A stretch of DNA of 34,224 nucleotides. It comes from an uncultured Duncaniella sp. Lineage in GTDB: Bacteria; Bacteroidota; Bacteroidia; Bacteroidales; Muribaculaceae. The notes under the pieces are model-generated. The model did no database searches. It was not told the DNA's origin and was given only the letters and a program-made list of their open reading frames with translations. Shown here one piece after another: positions 15,686-23,253 of this stretch. How positions within the stretch are numbered: the stretch's first letter is position 1; each line of letters begins with the position of its first letter. The DNA lies in NCBI GenBank assembly GCA_910577335.1, contig CAJTMJ010000033.1:1-34224 (forward strand), read 5' to 3'. A program made the translations under genes and the position numbers.

Positions 15686-18291
15686 TTTTTAAGGTAAATT
15701 GAAATTAGAAACTCACGACCACGGAGATTGCTTGTCCGCTCAACCTCCGATAGTTGACCGTATGATTTATATGAATACTCTTTGCGGTTAAGCATATTGG
15801 ACAGAGTGGCTGAAATCTCCACTCGCCGGGATATGTTATATGCCACTTTAGTGTCAAGCATAAACAAATCTTTATATCTGTCCGGCTCTAACTCATTCCG
15901 ATAAAGCTCACCTGAAACACTCCAACGGAATTTACGTCCCGGCGTAAAAGCCACAGAAAATGTGTGCTGATAATCATTGGTGGATTGCGAAGCCTGTCTA
16001 TCCATACGCAATTGCGAATGTAAGTACTCAAACTTGTAACTCCAATTGAACCATGACGCTATTCCGCCATTGATATTGCCCGACAGACCCAAGCTTCGGT
16101 TCGAATAATCCACCTCCCGTCCCTGAGACACAATGCTACGGTCTGATATCAGGTATGAGCCAATAAATCCTATTGACCCACGCATGAAATCAAGGGCTTT
16201 GCTCACATTTGCCATAAAGGTGCTGTTCTGTGCACTGCTTGGCGAGTTTCGATAAGAATAGATGACATAATCACCCACCAAATCCTGAACGCTGCCGAAT
16301 TTCAACTTTCGCCATGAATGAGCTGCATTGGCAAACAAAAACACTCCATGCCGTGGATAACGATAACGGTATGACATTGACACCGACTGACCCGATGATG
16401 AATAATAATCGTCGATGCCACCTTGTAAAGTGCGATAATCCGAAAGTGTCACTCCGGGATGTATGTTATGCATCGATGCCGGTGATCGACGTGCCGACCC
16501 GCTTACCGACAGTTGCATACGTGGTGTGATCTTCCATCGCAACACAAGTCTCGGAGCCGCAAACAATTCACTGCGATTGTCAAGACCGGAGCTAAAAAAG
16601 TAATTATAGAAATTCAACGGGACGGACAGTAAGAATTCCAACTTGCGATAGTTGTATTCGAACTTCGGGGACACATAAAAACGTAGATAGTTGGTGGTCA
16701 TATCATTCTCCTTCGGATAGTCCAATGCATCCATTCCCCATAGATTTGTATTCAAGTCTCGGAAATAGCCACTCACTCCACCTTCCAGAGATATGACAAT
16801 CCCCTTAAGCACCAATCCATACGATGCTCTTTCATCAGTCAGAAAAGAGTGTTGCCCCACCTTCTGTCCGTATCTAATTCCTTTCTGTTCTACAGTCAAC
16901 CGTTCAGGATGTGACATCCATTCATTAAGGCTGGTGAACGTGACGAGATGGTTAGACCCGAAACGCCGTATCATTTTAAGATTGTTTGTCACGGAATACT
17001 CCGGCGTCCTTGCCTTCTGCTCATTATCCAATGAGCCGTAAAGTCCGAGGGTCATATCATTCCAACCCAACTTTGTGTCAAGTGTATTATTGAGATAATA
17101 TTTTTTCTCATTAAGCTCATAGCTGAACTTCCCTGTTACCTCATCGGTATGCCAGAGCGCATTCTTATTCTCAACAATAATTTTGTCGGCATATCCATCA
17201 GGTGCGCCACCCGTTGCTGGAGCTTCAAGAAAATATGTTGTAACACTCCTGCTCTGAGCAGTAATCCTGTCTTTCACGTAATCTATCTGCGCTTTGAATT
17301 CGCCACCTTTCTTGTTTTTTAAAAGATGACTTGACGACACCATCCATGAACGATTCATAAGTGTGCGGTTCATATTTAAACCGGGAGTGCGGGGAGACGA
17401 AAGGTTTATGTATCCCTCAAGGTTCTCCCCCTCCCTCTCGCCGATAAAATTAAAAAGTTGTTGACGTAGATTAGCACCACTGTTATTGCCTTTAAGCGTG
17501 GTTATCATCTGATAGTTACCTGTCACCATCATAGTGAATATATCACCGTTCCACAAAGCACCCTCGGGTCGGTTGGAATATCCACCTCCGATATTGCCAT
17601 GCACCAAAAGTGTGGCTTTGGAACTGTTTTTCATCTTAAGGTTTATAGCTGCCTGATCAGAGAAACTGAGTCCCCGTAACACCTGCATGGGCTGATGATT
17701 CTCCATCACCTCCACCGTCCCTATGTCTTCATGAGCTATCCCTTTGGTCGCTATACCATACTTTCCACCCAGCAGGTCACTCCCTTCGATATAGAATTTG
17801 TTAATAGCTGTCCCCTGATATTTTATTTTACCGCTCTTATCAACATCTATACCCGGCATTCGATTAAGCACATCACCGATTGTCTTGTCCTGTTTTTCAG
17901 CAAAGCCTGCCACATTATAAGTGATGGTATCTCCGTTTTCACGTATTCTGTCAGCCTTGACCGCAACCTCCTTCAACTTGAAAGCCTCGGTTGACATTTT
18001 CACTGTAAGAGGGAAACTTTTACCGGCAAGCTCTATTCGCTTCTTCCCATACCCTATCATCGACGCTTCAAGCACACAACCTTCAGTTGATGGCATAGTC
18101 ATGGTGAACTTTCCGTCAGCCCCCGACGATGCAAACTTCTTTATCTTACCGTCAGCACCTTTTATTGACACCGATGCCCCGGCGATTGGCTCATTATCGG
18201 CACTGTCAATCACAGTTCCGCTCACTTTAACCTGCGCCGGAAGCATAATTGCGATAAATGAGAATAAGGAGATAATGATTGGTCGTAGCAT
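15682..18291 (-). CDS. TonB-receptor-like outer-membrane beta-barrel (GLPGLI partner)
   Basis: 869 residues from the ATG at 18291 (MLRPIIISLFSFIAIMLPAQ), which starts a normal signal peptide; the longer frame from 18375 adds 28 residues before it. After cleavage near AQ|VK there is a carboxypeptidase-regulatory-like domain (VKVSGTVIDSADNEPIAGASVSIKG), then a plug-like domain (RENGDTITYNVAGFAEKQDKTIGDVLNRMPGIDVDKSGKIKYQG..FYIEGSDLL) and a long barrel. It resembles the outer-membrane beta-barrel family 3 proteins of Bacteroidota, which lack SusD partners. No STN domain is present, so it should transport or assemble rather than signal. It is the first gene of a two-gene leftward unit with the GLPGLI protein. 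The cargo is unknown. Confidence 0.85.
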   Translation of the reverse strand: MLRPIIISLFSFIAIMLPAQVKVSGTVIDSADNEPIAGASVSIKGADGKIKKFASSGADGKFTMTMPSTEGCVLEASMIGYGKKRIELAGKSFPLTVKMSTEAFKLKEVAVKADRIRENGDTITYNVAGFAEKQDKTIGDVLNRMPGIDVDKSGKIKYQGTAINKFYIEGSDLLGGKYGIATKGIAHEDIGTVEVMENHQPMQVLRGLSFSDQAAINLKMKNSSKATLLVHGNIGGGYSNRPEGALWNGDIFTMMVTGNYQMITTLKGNNSGANLRQQLFNFIGEREGENLEGYINLSSPRTPGLNMNRTLMNRSWMVSSSHLLKNKKGGEFKAQIDYVKDRITAQSRSVTTYFLEAPATGGAPDGYADKIIVENKNALWHTDEVTGKFSYELNEKKYYLNNTLDTKLGWNDMTLGLYGSLDNEQKARTPEYSVTNNLKMIRRFGSNHLVTFTSLNEWMSHPERLTVEQKGIRYGQKVGQHSFLTDERASYGLVLKGIVISLEGGVSGYFRDLNTNLWGMDALDYPKENDMTTNYLRFYVSPKFEYNYRKLEFLLSVPLNFYNYFFSSGLDNRSELFAAPRLVLRWKITPRMQLSVSGSARRSPASMHNIHPGVTLSDYRTLQGGIDDYYSSSGQSVSMSYRYRYPRHGVFLFANAAHSWRKLKFGSVQDLVGDYVIYSYRNSPSSAQNSTFMANVSKALDFMRGSIGFIGSYLISDRSIVSQGREVDYSNRSLGLSGNINGGIASWFNWSYKFEYLHSQLRMDRQASQSTNDYQHTFSVAFTPGRKFRWSVSGELYRNELEPDRYKDLFMLDTKVAYNISRRVEISATLSNMLNRKEYSYKSYGQLSEVERTSNLRGREFLISIYLKK

Positions 18292-18494
18292 ATAGCGTAG
18301 GGAGATATTTAGTGAAACATGAGAGACTAAATGATTAGACACTGCAAATATAGGCAATAAAATTAAAAAATTCATTATTTTGTCAACTAATTTTAAAATT
18401 TAACCTTTTTTACAAGATTTCATCCTAATCACCCCTCTATAATTGCCCATTCGAATTTTTGTTAGTACTTTTACATCACTGAACACTAAAAGCC

Positions 18495-19271
18495 ATGCTG
18501 ATACTGATTGCTGAATCAAAAACAATGGCTCCCTGCAACATACCGGTGAGCCAAAATGAATATATACTCCATACCCCGGGTCTTGAATCACGGGCGGAAG
18601 GTATAATGGACTCACTCCGCAATGCAAGCTCCGAACAACTTGCAGAAGAAGTGAAATTAAGCCTACCGATGGTGCGCAAACTTCAGCAAATGATCTATGA
18701 ATTTCCCAACAAGGCTTTGGGAGCTAAAGCCATTGAGGCATTCACGGGGGTCGTGTTCAAGGCTTTTGACTATCAGTCGCTCAGTGCCAAGGATTGTACG
18801 CAAGCAAATGAAAAAATCCGTATCATATCCTCACTCTACGGGTGGCTGCGACCTGATGACATCGTAAAACCATATCGTTTTGACTTTACAACCCCTGTGG
18901 CGCCCGGAGGGAAACCTCTTGCAACATATTGGCGTGACGCTGTGACAAAATGCCTGTCAGATGAACTTGCGAAGGGAAAGCATCACGATATCCTGAATCT
19001 TCTCCCCGGAGATGCCGCCCGATGCGTGGATTGGAAACTAATCGGGTCTAATTTTAAGGTTTGGAAAGCCGATTTTAAGGAAATACTTCCGGGAGGTATC
19101 ACCCGCACACCCAATGCCGGAAAATTGAAAACTTTACGGGGCAGATTACTGCGTCAGATTATCACCGAGGATATAGACTCACCTATGGAGCTGTTGAATA
19201 TCGAAGGGGACGGCTATGTTGGCAGCGACGAGACAGACACCTCAGGCAATATATTGTTTCATACCGTCTGA
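18495..19271 (+). CDS. yaaA: peroxide-stress protein YaaA (UPF0246)
   Basis: 258 residues, the usual length for the family, with no signal peptide, hence cytoplasmic. Matching features are MLILIAESKTM at the start, KALGAKAIEAFTGVVFKAFD (about 73-92), IISSLYGWLRPDDIVKPYRFDF (about 109-130), the TYWRDAVT segment (about 143-150) and DFKEILPGGITRTPNAGKLKTLRGRLLRQII (about 192-222). In E. coli YaaA lowers free intracellular iron during hydrogen peroxide stress and binds DNA. The same role is assumed here from homology. A candidate promoter (TTG at 18443-18445 and TACTTTTA at 18466-18473) precedes it. It diverges from the barrel/GLPGLI unit and ends in a shared terminator. Confidence 0.92.
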   Translation: MLILIAESKTMAPCNIPVSQNEYILHTPGLESRAEGIMDSLRNASSEQLAEEVKLSLPMVRKLQQMIYEFPNKALGAKAIEAFTGVVFKAFDYQSLSAKDCTQANEKIRIISSLYGWLRPDDIVKPYRFDFTTPVAPGGKPLATYWRDAVTKCLSDELAKGKHHDILNLLPGDAARCVDWKLIGSNFKVWKADFKEILPGGITRTPNAGKLKTLRGRLLRQIITEDIDSPMELLNIEGDGYVGSDETDTSGNILFHTV

Positions 19272-19282
19272 CGGAAAAACAG

Positions 19283-19322
19283 AAAACGGGCGTCACAAGA
19301 TTATATCTGCGACGCCCGTTTT
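19283..19322. terminator. bidirectional terminator
   Basis: The stem AAAACGGGCGTC (19283-19294) / GACGCCCGTTTT (19311-19322) has A-run and T-run flanks. It separates yaaA from the convergent outer-membrane protein gene, 12 bases beyond the yaaA stop codon. Confidence 0.9.
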
Positions 19323-19341
19323 TGTTTATTTTTAATTACGC

Positions 19342-20079
19342 TTAGAAAATTCTACCTGAGAGAGTAAATTTAAGCACCGGATAAACCGACAGTTTATCCA
19401 TCCATTTCTGCCAGTCATCGTCATTGTCGGTGAGCTGCTTCATAAGCTCTTCACCACCGGCATACGGGGTCATTTTACCCATGAACTGCACACCTAATTC
19501 CACTCCGAAATTTATGCGGCGAGAAGGCACGGGGCGACCGAAACCGAGTCCGAGATAAGGACGAAATGAGTTGACCTTGAGGATACCTGAAGCGTTACCA
19601 TCCTTATCCACCGGAAGCTCATAGTCACCGATTTCGATATTACCCGGAAGTCCTTTAAGGTCATCGGTATGTCCGGATATTTTCACTATATCGCTACCTC
19701 CAAAATATGCGCCGGCAGCAACATAGAATGAACTGCGAGTAGCGAACGGATACACATTGAAAATCACATTACCCTGAGTACGCTTTAGGTTACCCTCCAC
19801 ATCCATAGTGAAGGTCTGCACACTACTCATAATAGCGGCGTTACCGTCAACCTCTGTATTGAAGTGGAATCCGGGCATTATGGTCACACCACCACGGAGG
19901 GTCACAAAATTTGTCACCGGTGTGGCAAGCTCGACTCCGAAACCGGTAGTGGCGGCATGAACTCCTACTCCAAGATGATTGAAGATATTTAACTCGCCAA
20001 GCCCGATAGCATTGGCATTAAACGCAGATGCAAAAACAGCAATAACTGTTAAAATGCTTTTAAGCACTGTCTTTAACAT
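19342..20079 (-). CDS. outer-membrane beta-barrel protein, unknown function
   Basis: 245 residues with a signal peptide (1-25, VFASAFNANA|IG). The mature part consists of alternating amphipathic strands separated by turns (GVGVHAATTGFGVELATPVTNFVTLRGGVTIMPG; FRPYLGLGFGRPVPSRRINFGVELGVQFMG) and ends with a strand closing in Phe (VLKFTLSGRIF), the outer-membrane insertion signal. This resembles small 8-10-stranded porin-like or OmpA-like barrels without the peptidoglycan domain, as are common in Bacteroidales. No enzymatic motif is visible. It appears monocistronic. A weak AT-rich promoter is likely in the 143 bp before the divergent small membrane gene. Confidence 0.75.
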   Translation of the reverse strand: MLKTVLKSILTVIAVFASAFNANAIGLGELNIFNHLGVGVHAATTGFGVELATPVTNFVTLRGGVTIMPGFHFNTEVDGNAAIMSSVQTFTMDVEGNLKRTQGNVIFNVYPFATRSSFYVAAGAYFGGSDIVKISGHTDDLKGLPGNIEIGDYELPVDKDGNASGILKVNSFRPYLGLGFGRPVPSRRINFGVELGVQFMGKMTPYAGGEELMKQLTDNDDDWQKWMDKLSVYPVLKFTLSGRIF

Positions 20080-20222
20080 AAGTGATAAATGTTTAGATTA
20101 GTCAATGATTGTTAACTATTGTTTTCTGACCCGTAAAATTACAAATAATTGTATTATCAGCCAAAACAATAAACTGATTGTTTGTAAAAAGTGTTTTAAT
20201 TCAAACATTTAACCGATTCGAT

Positions 20223-20465
20223 ATGGCTAACATTCTCATATATTCAGGGTTGGGAATCCTTATTCTTGGATCTCTTTTCGGCATTTATATCGCTGTGAGG
20301 GGTATTAAAGAATCAGGAGGCAAAATCAGCTCCGAGCTTCAGCTCAATCCATTTAACCATGTGAATAGAAGCCCGGTAATGAAAAGGCTCACCAAAAGCT
20401 GGATGATTATAATGGTAATCGGCTTTATTGTAATCGGAATCGGAATTTCAATCGGGCTAAAATAA
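20223..20465 (+). CDS. small two-helix membrane protein
   Basis: 80 residues from the ATG at 20223 (MANILIYSGLG). An upstream TTG-start extension at 20178 lacks a plausible ribosome site and adds no conserved-looking sequence. Two hydrophobic helices (about 5-24 and about 60-78) flank a polar loop (RGIKESGGKISSELQLNPFNHVNRSPVMKRLTKS), so both ends probably face the same side. I do not recognise a family. It is followed 46 bp later by a second protein with a similar plan, suggesting a co-transcribed pair. Confidence 0.6.
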   Translation: MANILIYSGLGILILGSLFGIYIAVRGIKESGGKISSELQLNPFNHVNRSPVMKRLTKSWMIIMVIGFIVIGIGISIGLK

Positions 20466-20511
20466 AGATATCAAATTAACCCGCTCCACTCACTTTTAAT
20501 ACTTACATAAT

Positions 20512-20733
20512 ATGTCACTTTTTTGGTTAGGTATAATTATATTCGCTGTCGGAGTCGTAATACGTATGTTAATACGATTCAAATACTATAACGACTACAG
20601 GTCTAACGCACATACTGATGCGCAGAAGGAGGAGATGAGATCAAAATATCGTCCTCTGATATTCATAGGTTTGGGAATAGAAGTAATAGGTTGTATAATC
20701 AGCGTGATAAGCATCTTCATTATCGAAAAATAG
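20512..20733 (+). CDS. small two-helix membrane protein
   Basis: 73 residues. Helix 1 (about 4-21) and helix 2 (about 49-70) are separated by a charged loop (RFKYYNDYRSNAHTDAQKEEMRSKYRP). It follows the preceding small membrane protein at 46 bp, in the same direction. No family is recognised. The size, orientation and hydrophobic layout of the two proteins suggest an inner-membrane pair. Confidence 0.55.
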   Translation: MSLFWLGIIIFAVGVVIRMLIRFKYYNDYRSNAHTDAQKEEMRSKYRPLIFIGLGIEVIGCIISVISIFIIEK

Positions 20734-20756
20734 AGGACAGTATAAGGACATCACGT

Positions 20757-21245
20757 CTATAACGATTCAATGAATTCATCAGCCTCCCTATGAGATTTGA
20801 ACTTTATGATCTTGACGTTTTGCTCGTAGTTTTCAAGCAATAATTCTATTATGGGGAGTTGTTGCTTAGGGAAATTAATGATCCACTGACGAAACTCCTC
20901 ATCAAGTTCATTTTCGGTCCATGGCATATCAACCCTATCTTTACCCAAACGGCTTTCGGCACCGGCAAGACATGTTTCAAGCGGTAGATCGAAAAAGAAA
21001 ACAGTATCGCAATGCTTCAACCGCAGCGGTAGTGTGCGCAGATAATTGCCGTCAAGCACCCATTCATCCCGACTAATAATCTCCGACAGGCGTTCATCAA
21101 ATTCTTCACGAGTCACTGTGGTCCTATCCGGACGATGCCATATCATGTCAAGATAATATAACGGAAGCCCGGTCTTAGCGACTAATTTCCGAGAGGATGT
21201 GCTTTTCCCGGCACCGGGACAACCTATGACAATCACTTTCTTCAT
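20757..21245 (-). CDS. P-loop kinase-like protein (adenylate-kinase/FlaR type)
   Basis: 162 residues from the ATG at 21245 (MKKVIVIGCPGAGKS). A longer frame to 21323 would put a hydrophobic tail before the P-loop, which is unlikely. Walker A is GCPGAGKS (8-15). LPLYYLDMIWHRPD (27-40), DEWVLDGNY (about 59-67) and TVFFFDLP (about 79-86) match the small P-loop nucleoside-kinase-like proteins annotated as 'DNA topology modulation protein' or adenylate-kinase-like. They probably phosphorylate a nucleotide or small molecule. The substrate is unknown, and the topology name is historical. It is a single gene, tail-to-tail with the small membrane pair. Confidence 0.8.
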   Translation of the reverse strand: MKKVIVIGCPGAGKSTSSRKLVAKTGLPLYYLDMIWHRPDRTTVTREEFDERLSEIISRDEWVLDGNYLRTLPLRLKHCDTVFFFDLPLETCLAGAESRLGKDRVDMPWTENELDEEFRQWIINFPKQQLPIIELLLENYEQNVKIIKFKSHREADEFIESL

Positions 21246-21630
21246 CTGATCTGTATCAACCATTAAAACACATGTTAGCAGCACAAAAATATGCAAAAAT
21301 CCCCTCAGAAGCAAAATCGGCACGGATACATTCGGTTAACACGACCGTAAACGATTGTTATAGATAGGGGGATTCTTTGTTAACAATGATATGTTATAGT
21401 TATATATTCAGCTATTAATCACCACATTACCATCACACACCAAAATAAATTATCTTAAGTTCCGACAGTCATAATAACAATAAAATTCACTATATTTGCA
21501 TCTGACAACGCAAAGAGTGTATGTATTATCGCAATATATTGCGCCTTTCCCGACAGGATATAAGCAATACCTACCTCCCACTGCGGCATCATCGTAACAC
21601 TTTGTAATCAGTAACTAACAACACCATTAT
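21246..21630. other. intergenic region upstream of the second glycan block
   Basis: 385 bp with no gene. It holds the TATATTTG -7 element (21491-21498) of the rightward glycosidase operon and a 14-bp perfect palindrome CGCAATATATTGCG (21530-21543) about 25 bases beyond the expected start. The first half is AT-rich without clear signals. Confidence 0.6.
21491..21543 (+). promoter_or_regulatory. promoter and palindrome of the GH43-GH97 operon
   Basis: TATATTTG (21491-21498) fits TAnnTTTG. CGCAATATATTGCG (21530-21543) is a perfect palindrome in the leader and could be an operator or a short hairpin. The leader to the start codon is about 125 bases. Confidence 0.4.
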
Positions 21631-23250
21631 ATGAAAAGAAATAGCTGTCTCCTGAAAGTCATGGCGTGTGCATTTTCCGGAATCGCATTGTTTGCCCCGA
21701 TAAATGAAATAAGTGCGGCAAACCCCTATCTGCCACTTTGGGAATATATTCCCGACGGCGAACCATACGTATTTGAGGATCCCGACAATCCCGGTAAATA
21801 CCGTGTCTACATCTACGGTTCACACGATTCACTAAAGAGTGCATATTGCGGCTTAGAGCAAGTGGTATGGTCTGCGCCCGTAAACGATCTTAACAATTGG
21901 CGTTATGACGGAATCATCTTCGAATCCAAACTTGATGCCAATGGAGCAAACCTTAATGCCGACGGGAAAGGTGACGTGCTTTTCGCCCCCGACATAACAG
22001 AAGTCACCACTAAAGATGGCAAAAAAGAATATTATTTCTATCCCAATAACCAAAATGGGGGTAGAAACGGCATGGTTGCCAAAGCGTCACGCCCTGACGG
22101 TCCGTTCGTGGTTTGCAACTGGAGTAAACAGTCACCCAAAGAGACCGATGGCGTTTTGAGATTCGACCCGGCGGTATTCGTTGATGATGACGGTAAGGTA
22201 TACGGCTACTGGGGATTTGAAAAATCGTTTGGTGCAGAATTAGATCCAAACACAATGGCGACAGTAAAGCCGGGCACCAAGATTGTCGAAGATATGGTAA
22301 GCAGCCGTGACCAAGCCGGCGAGTTCCGCTTCTTCGAAGCATCCTCCATGCGTAAAATCAAGGATAAATATGTGTTTATTTATAGTCGCTGGACAGGTGA
22401 CGGAGAGTTCGGTTTACCGGGGACAAATTATACACTTGCATACGCATACAGCGACAATCCGTTAGGTCCGTTCACCTACGGAGGAACTATAATCGACGGA
22501 CGTGCCAGAGGCTTGGATGAAAAGGGTAATGTAATCCCCACTGCGACACCGTTCGGCAACACCCACGGAAGCATCGCTGAAATCGAAGGTAAATGGTATG
22601 TGTTCTATCACCGTCAGAGCGGAAGGGATGAATATGCGCGTCAGGCGATGGTAGCTCCGATAGAGGTCAGCGTGGAAGGGGGACCCGGCGGAAAAGTCAA
22701 AATATCCGAAGCCGAATATACCTCTGAAGGCTTCGAGACCGAAGGACTTGACCCATTCAAGCGTTATTCAGTCGGAATTATGTGTTACTACACCGGACCG
22801 CGCCCTGCCACCCATGAATATCCATACGTTCACTACTCCGGCTCATACGTTCAGCCTTTCTATGGCGACGAGGGACGATTCAAGGATCCATACAGCCCTA
22901 AATACAACCATAACGCTGTAATCAACAACACCGACGGCTCGACTATCGGGTATAAGTATTTCAACTTTGACACAATGGATTCCAATGCCGACCTGATTCT
23001 TAACCTGAAACCGCTCGGCATAGACGGTAAAATCGATGTCATGATCGATAGCCCGTGGGAAAGCAAGGGTGGCAAAAAAGTCGGGACTCTGAATATATCC
23101 AAAAATGCTCCGCAAACAGCATCCGATATGACTGTCAAAATGAAAGGGATAAAAGGGTTGAAAGGGAAACATCCGTTATTCCTCATTTTCAGCTCTCCGG
23201 TAAAGGATAAGTCAATCTGCAATCTATACGAATTACAATTCATTAAATAA
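21631..23250 (+). CDS. secreted GH43 glycosidase with CBM6-like C-terminus
   Basis: 539 residues with a signal peptide (about 1-29, NEISA|AN). A five-bladed propeller (about 31-350) carries PDGEPYVFED with D42 (base candidate), LFAPDI (117-122), RFDPAVFVDDDGKVYGYWG with D179 (pKa modulator) and FFEASSM with E236 (general acid), then NTHGSIAEIEGKWYVFYHR. Residues about 415-539 look like a CBM6-type jelly roll (GSTIGYKYFNFD..LNLKPLGIDGKIDVMID..LYELQFI). GH43 enzymes act on alpha-L-arabinofuranosides, beta-xylosides or beta-galactosides; this branch's substrate is not assignable by eye. It is the first gene of an operon: the GH97 start follows its stop by 3 bp. Confidence 0.85.
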   Translation: MKRNSCLLKVMACAFSGIALFAPINEISAANPYLPLWEYIPDGEPYVFEDPDNPGKYRVYIYGSHDSLKSAYCGLEQVVWSAPVNDLNNWRYDGIIFESKLDANGANLNADGKGDVLFAPDITEVTTKDGKKEYYFYPNNQNGGRNGMVAKASRPDGPFVVCNWSKQSPKETDGVLRFDPAVFVDDDGKVYGYWGFEKSFGAELDPNTMATVKPGTKIVEDMVSSRDQAGEFRFFEASSMRKIKDKYVFIYSRWTGDGEFGLPGTNYTLAYAYSDNPLGPFTYGGTIIDGRARGLDEKGNVIPTATPFGNTHGSIAEIEGKWYVFYHRQSGRDEYARQAMVAPIEVSVEGGPGGKVKISEAEYTSEGFETEGLDPFKRYSVGIMCYYTGPRPATHEYPYVHYSGSYVQPFYGDEGRFKDPYSPKYNHNAVINNTDGSTIGYKYFNFDTMDSNADLILNLKPLGIDGKIDVMIDSPWESKGGKKVGTLNISKNAPQTASDMTVKMKGIKGLKGKHPLFLIFSSPVKDKSICNLYELQFIK

Positions 23251-23253
23251 GCC

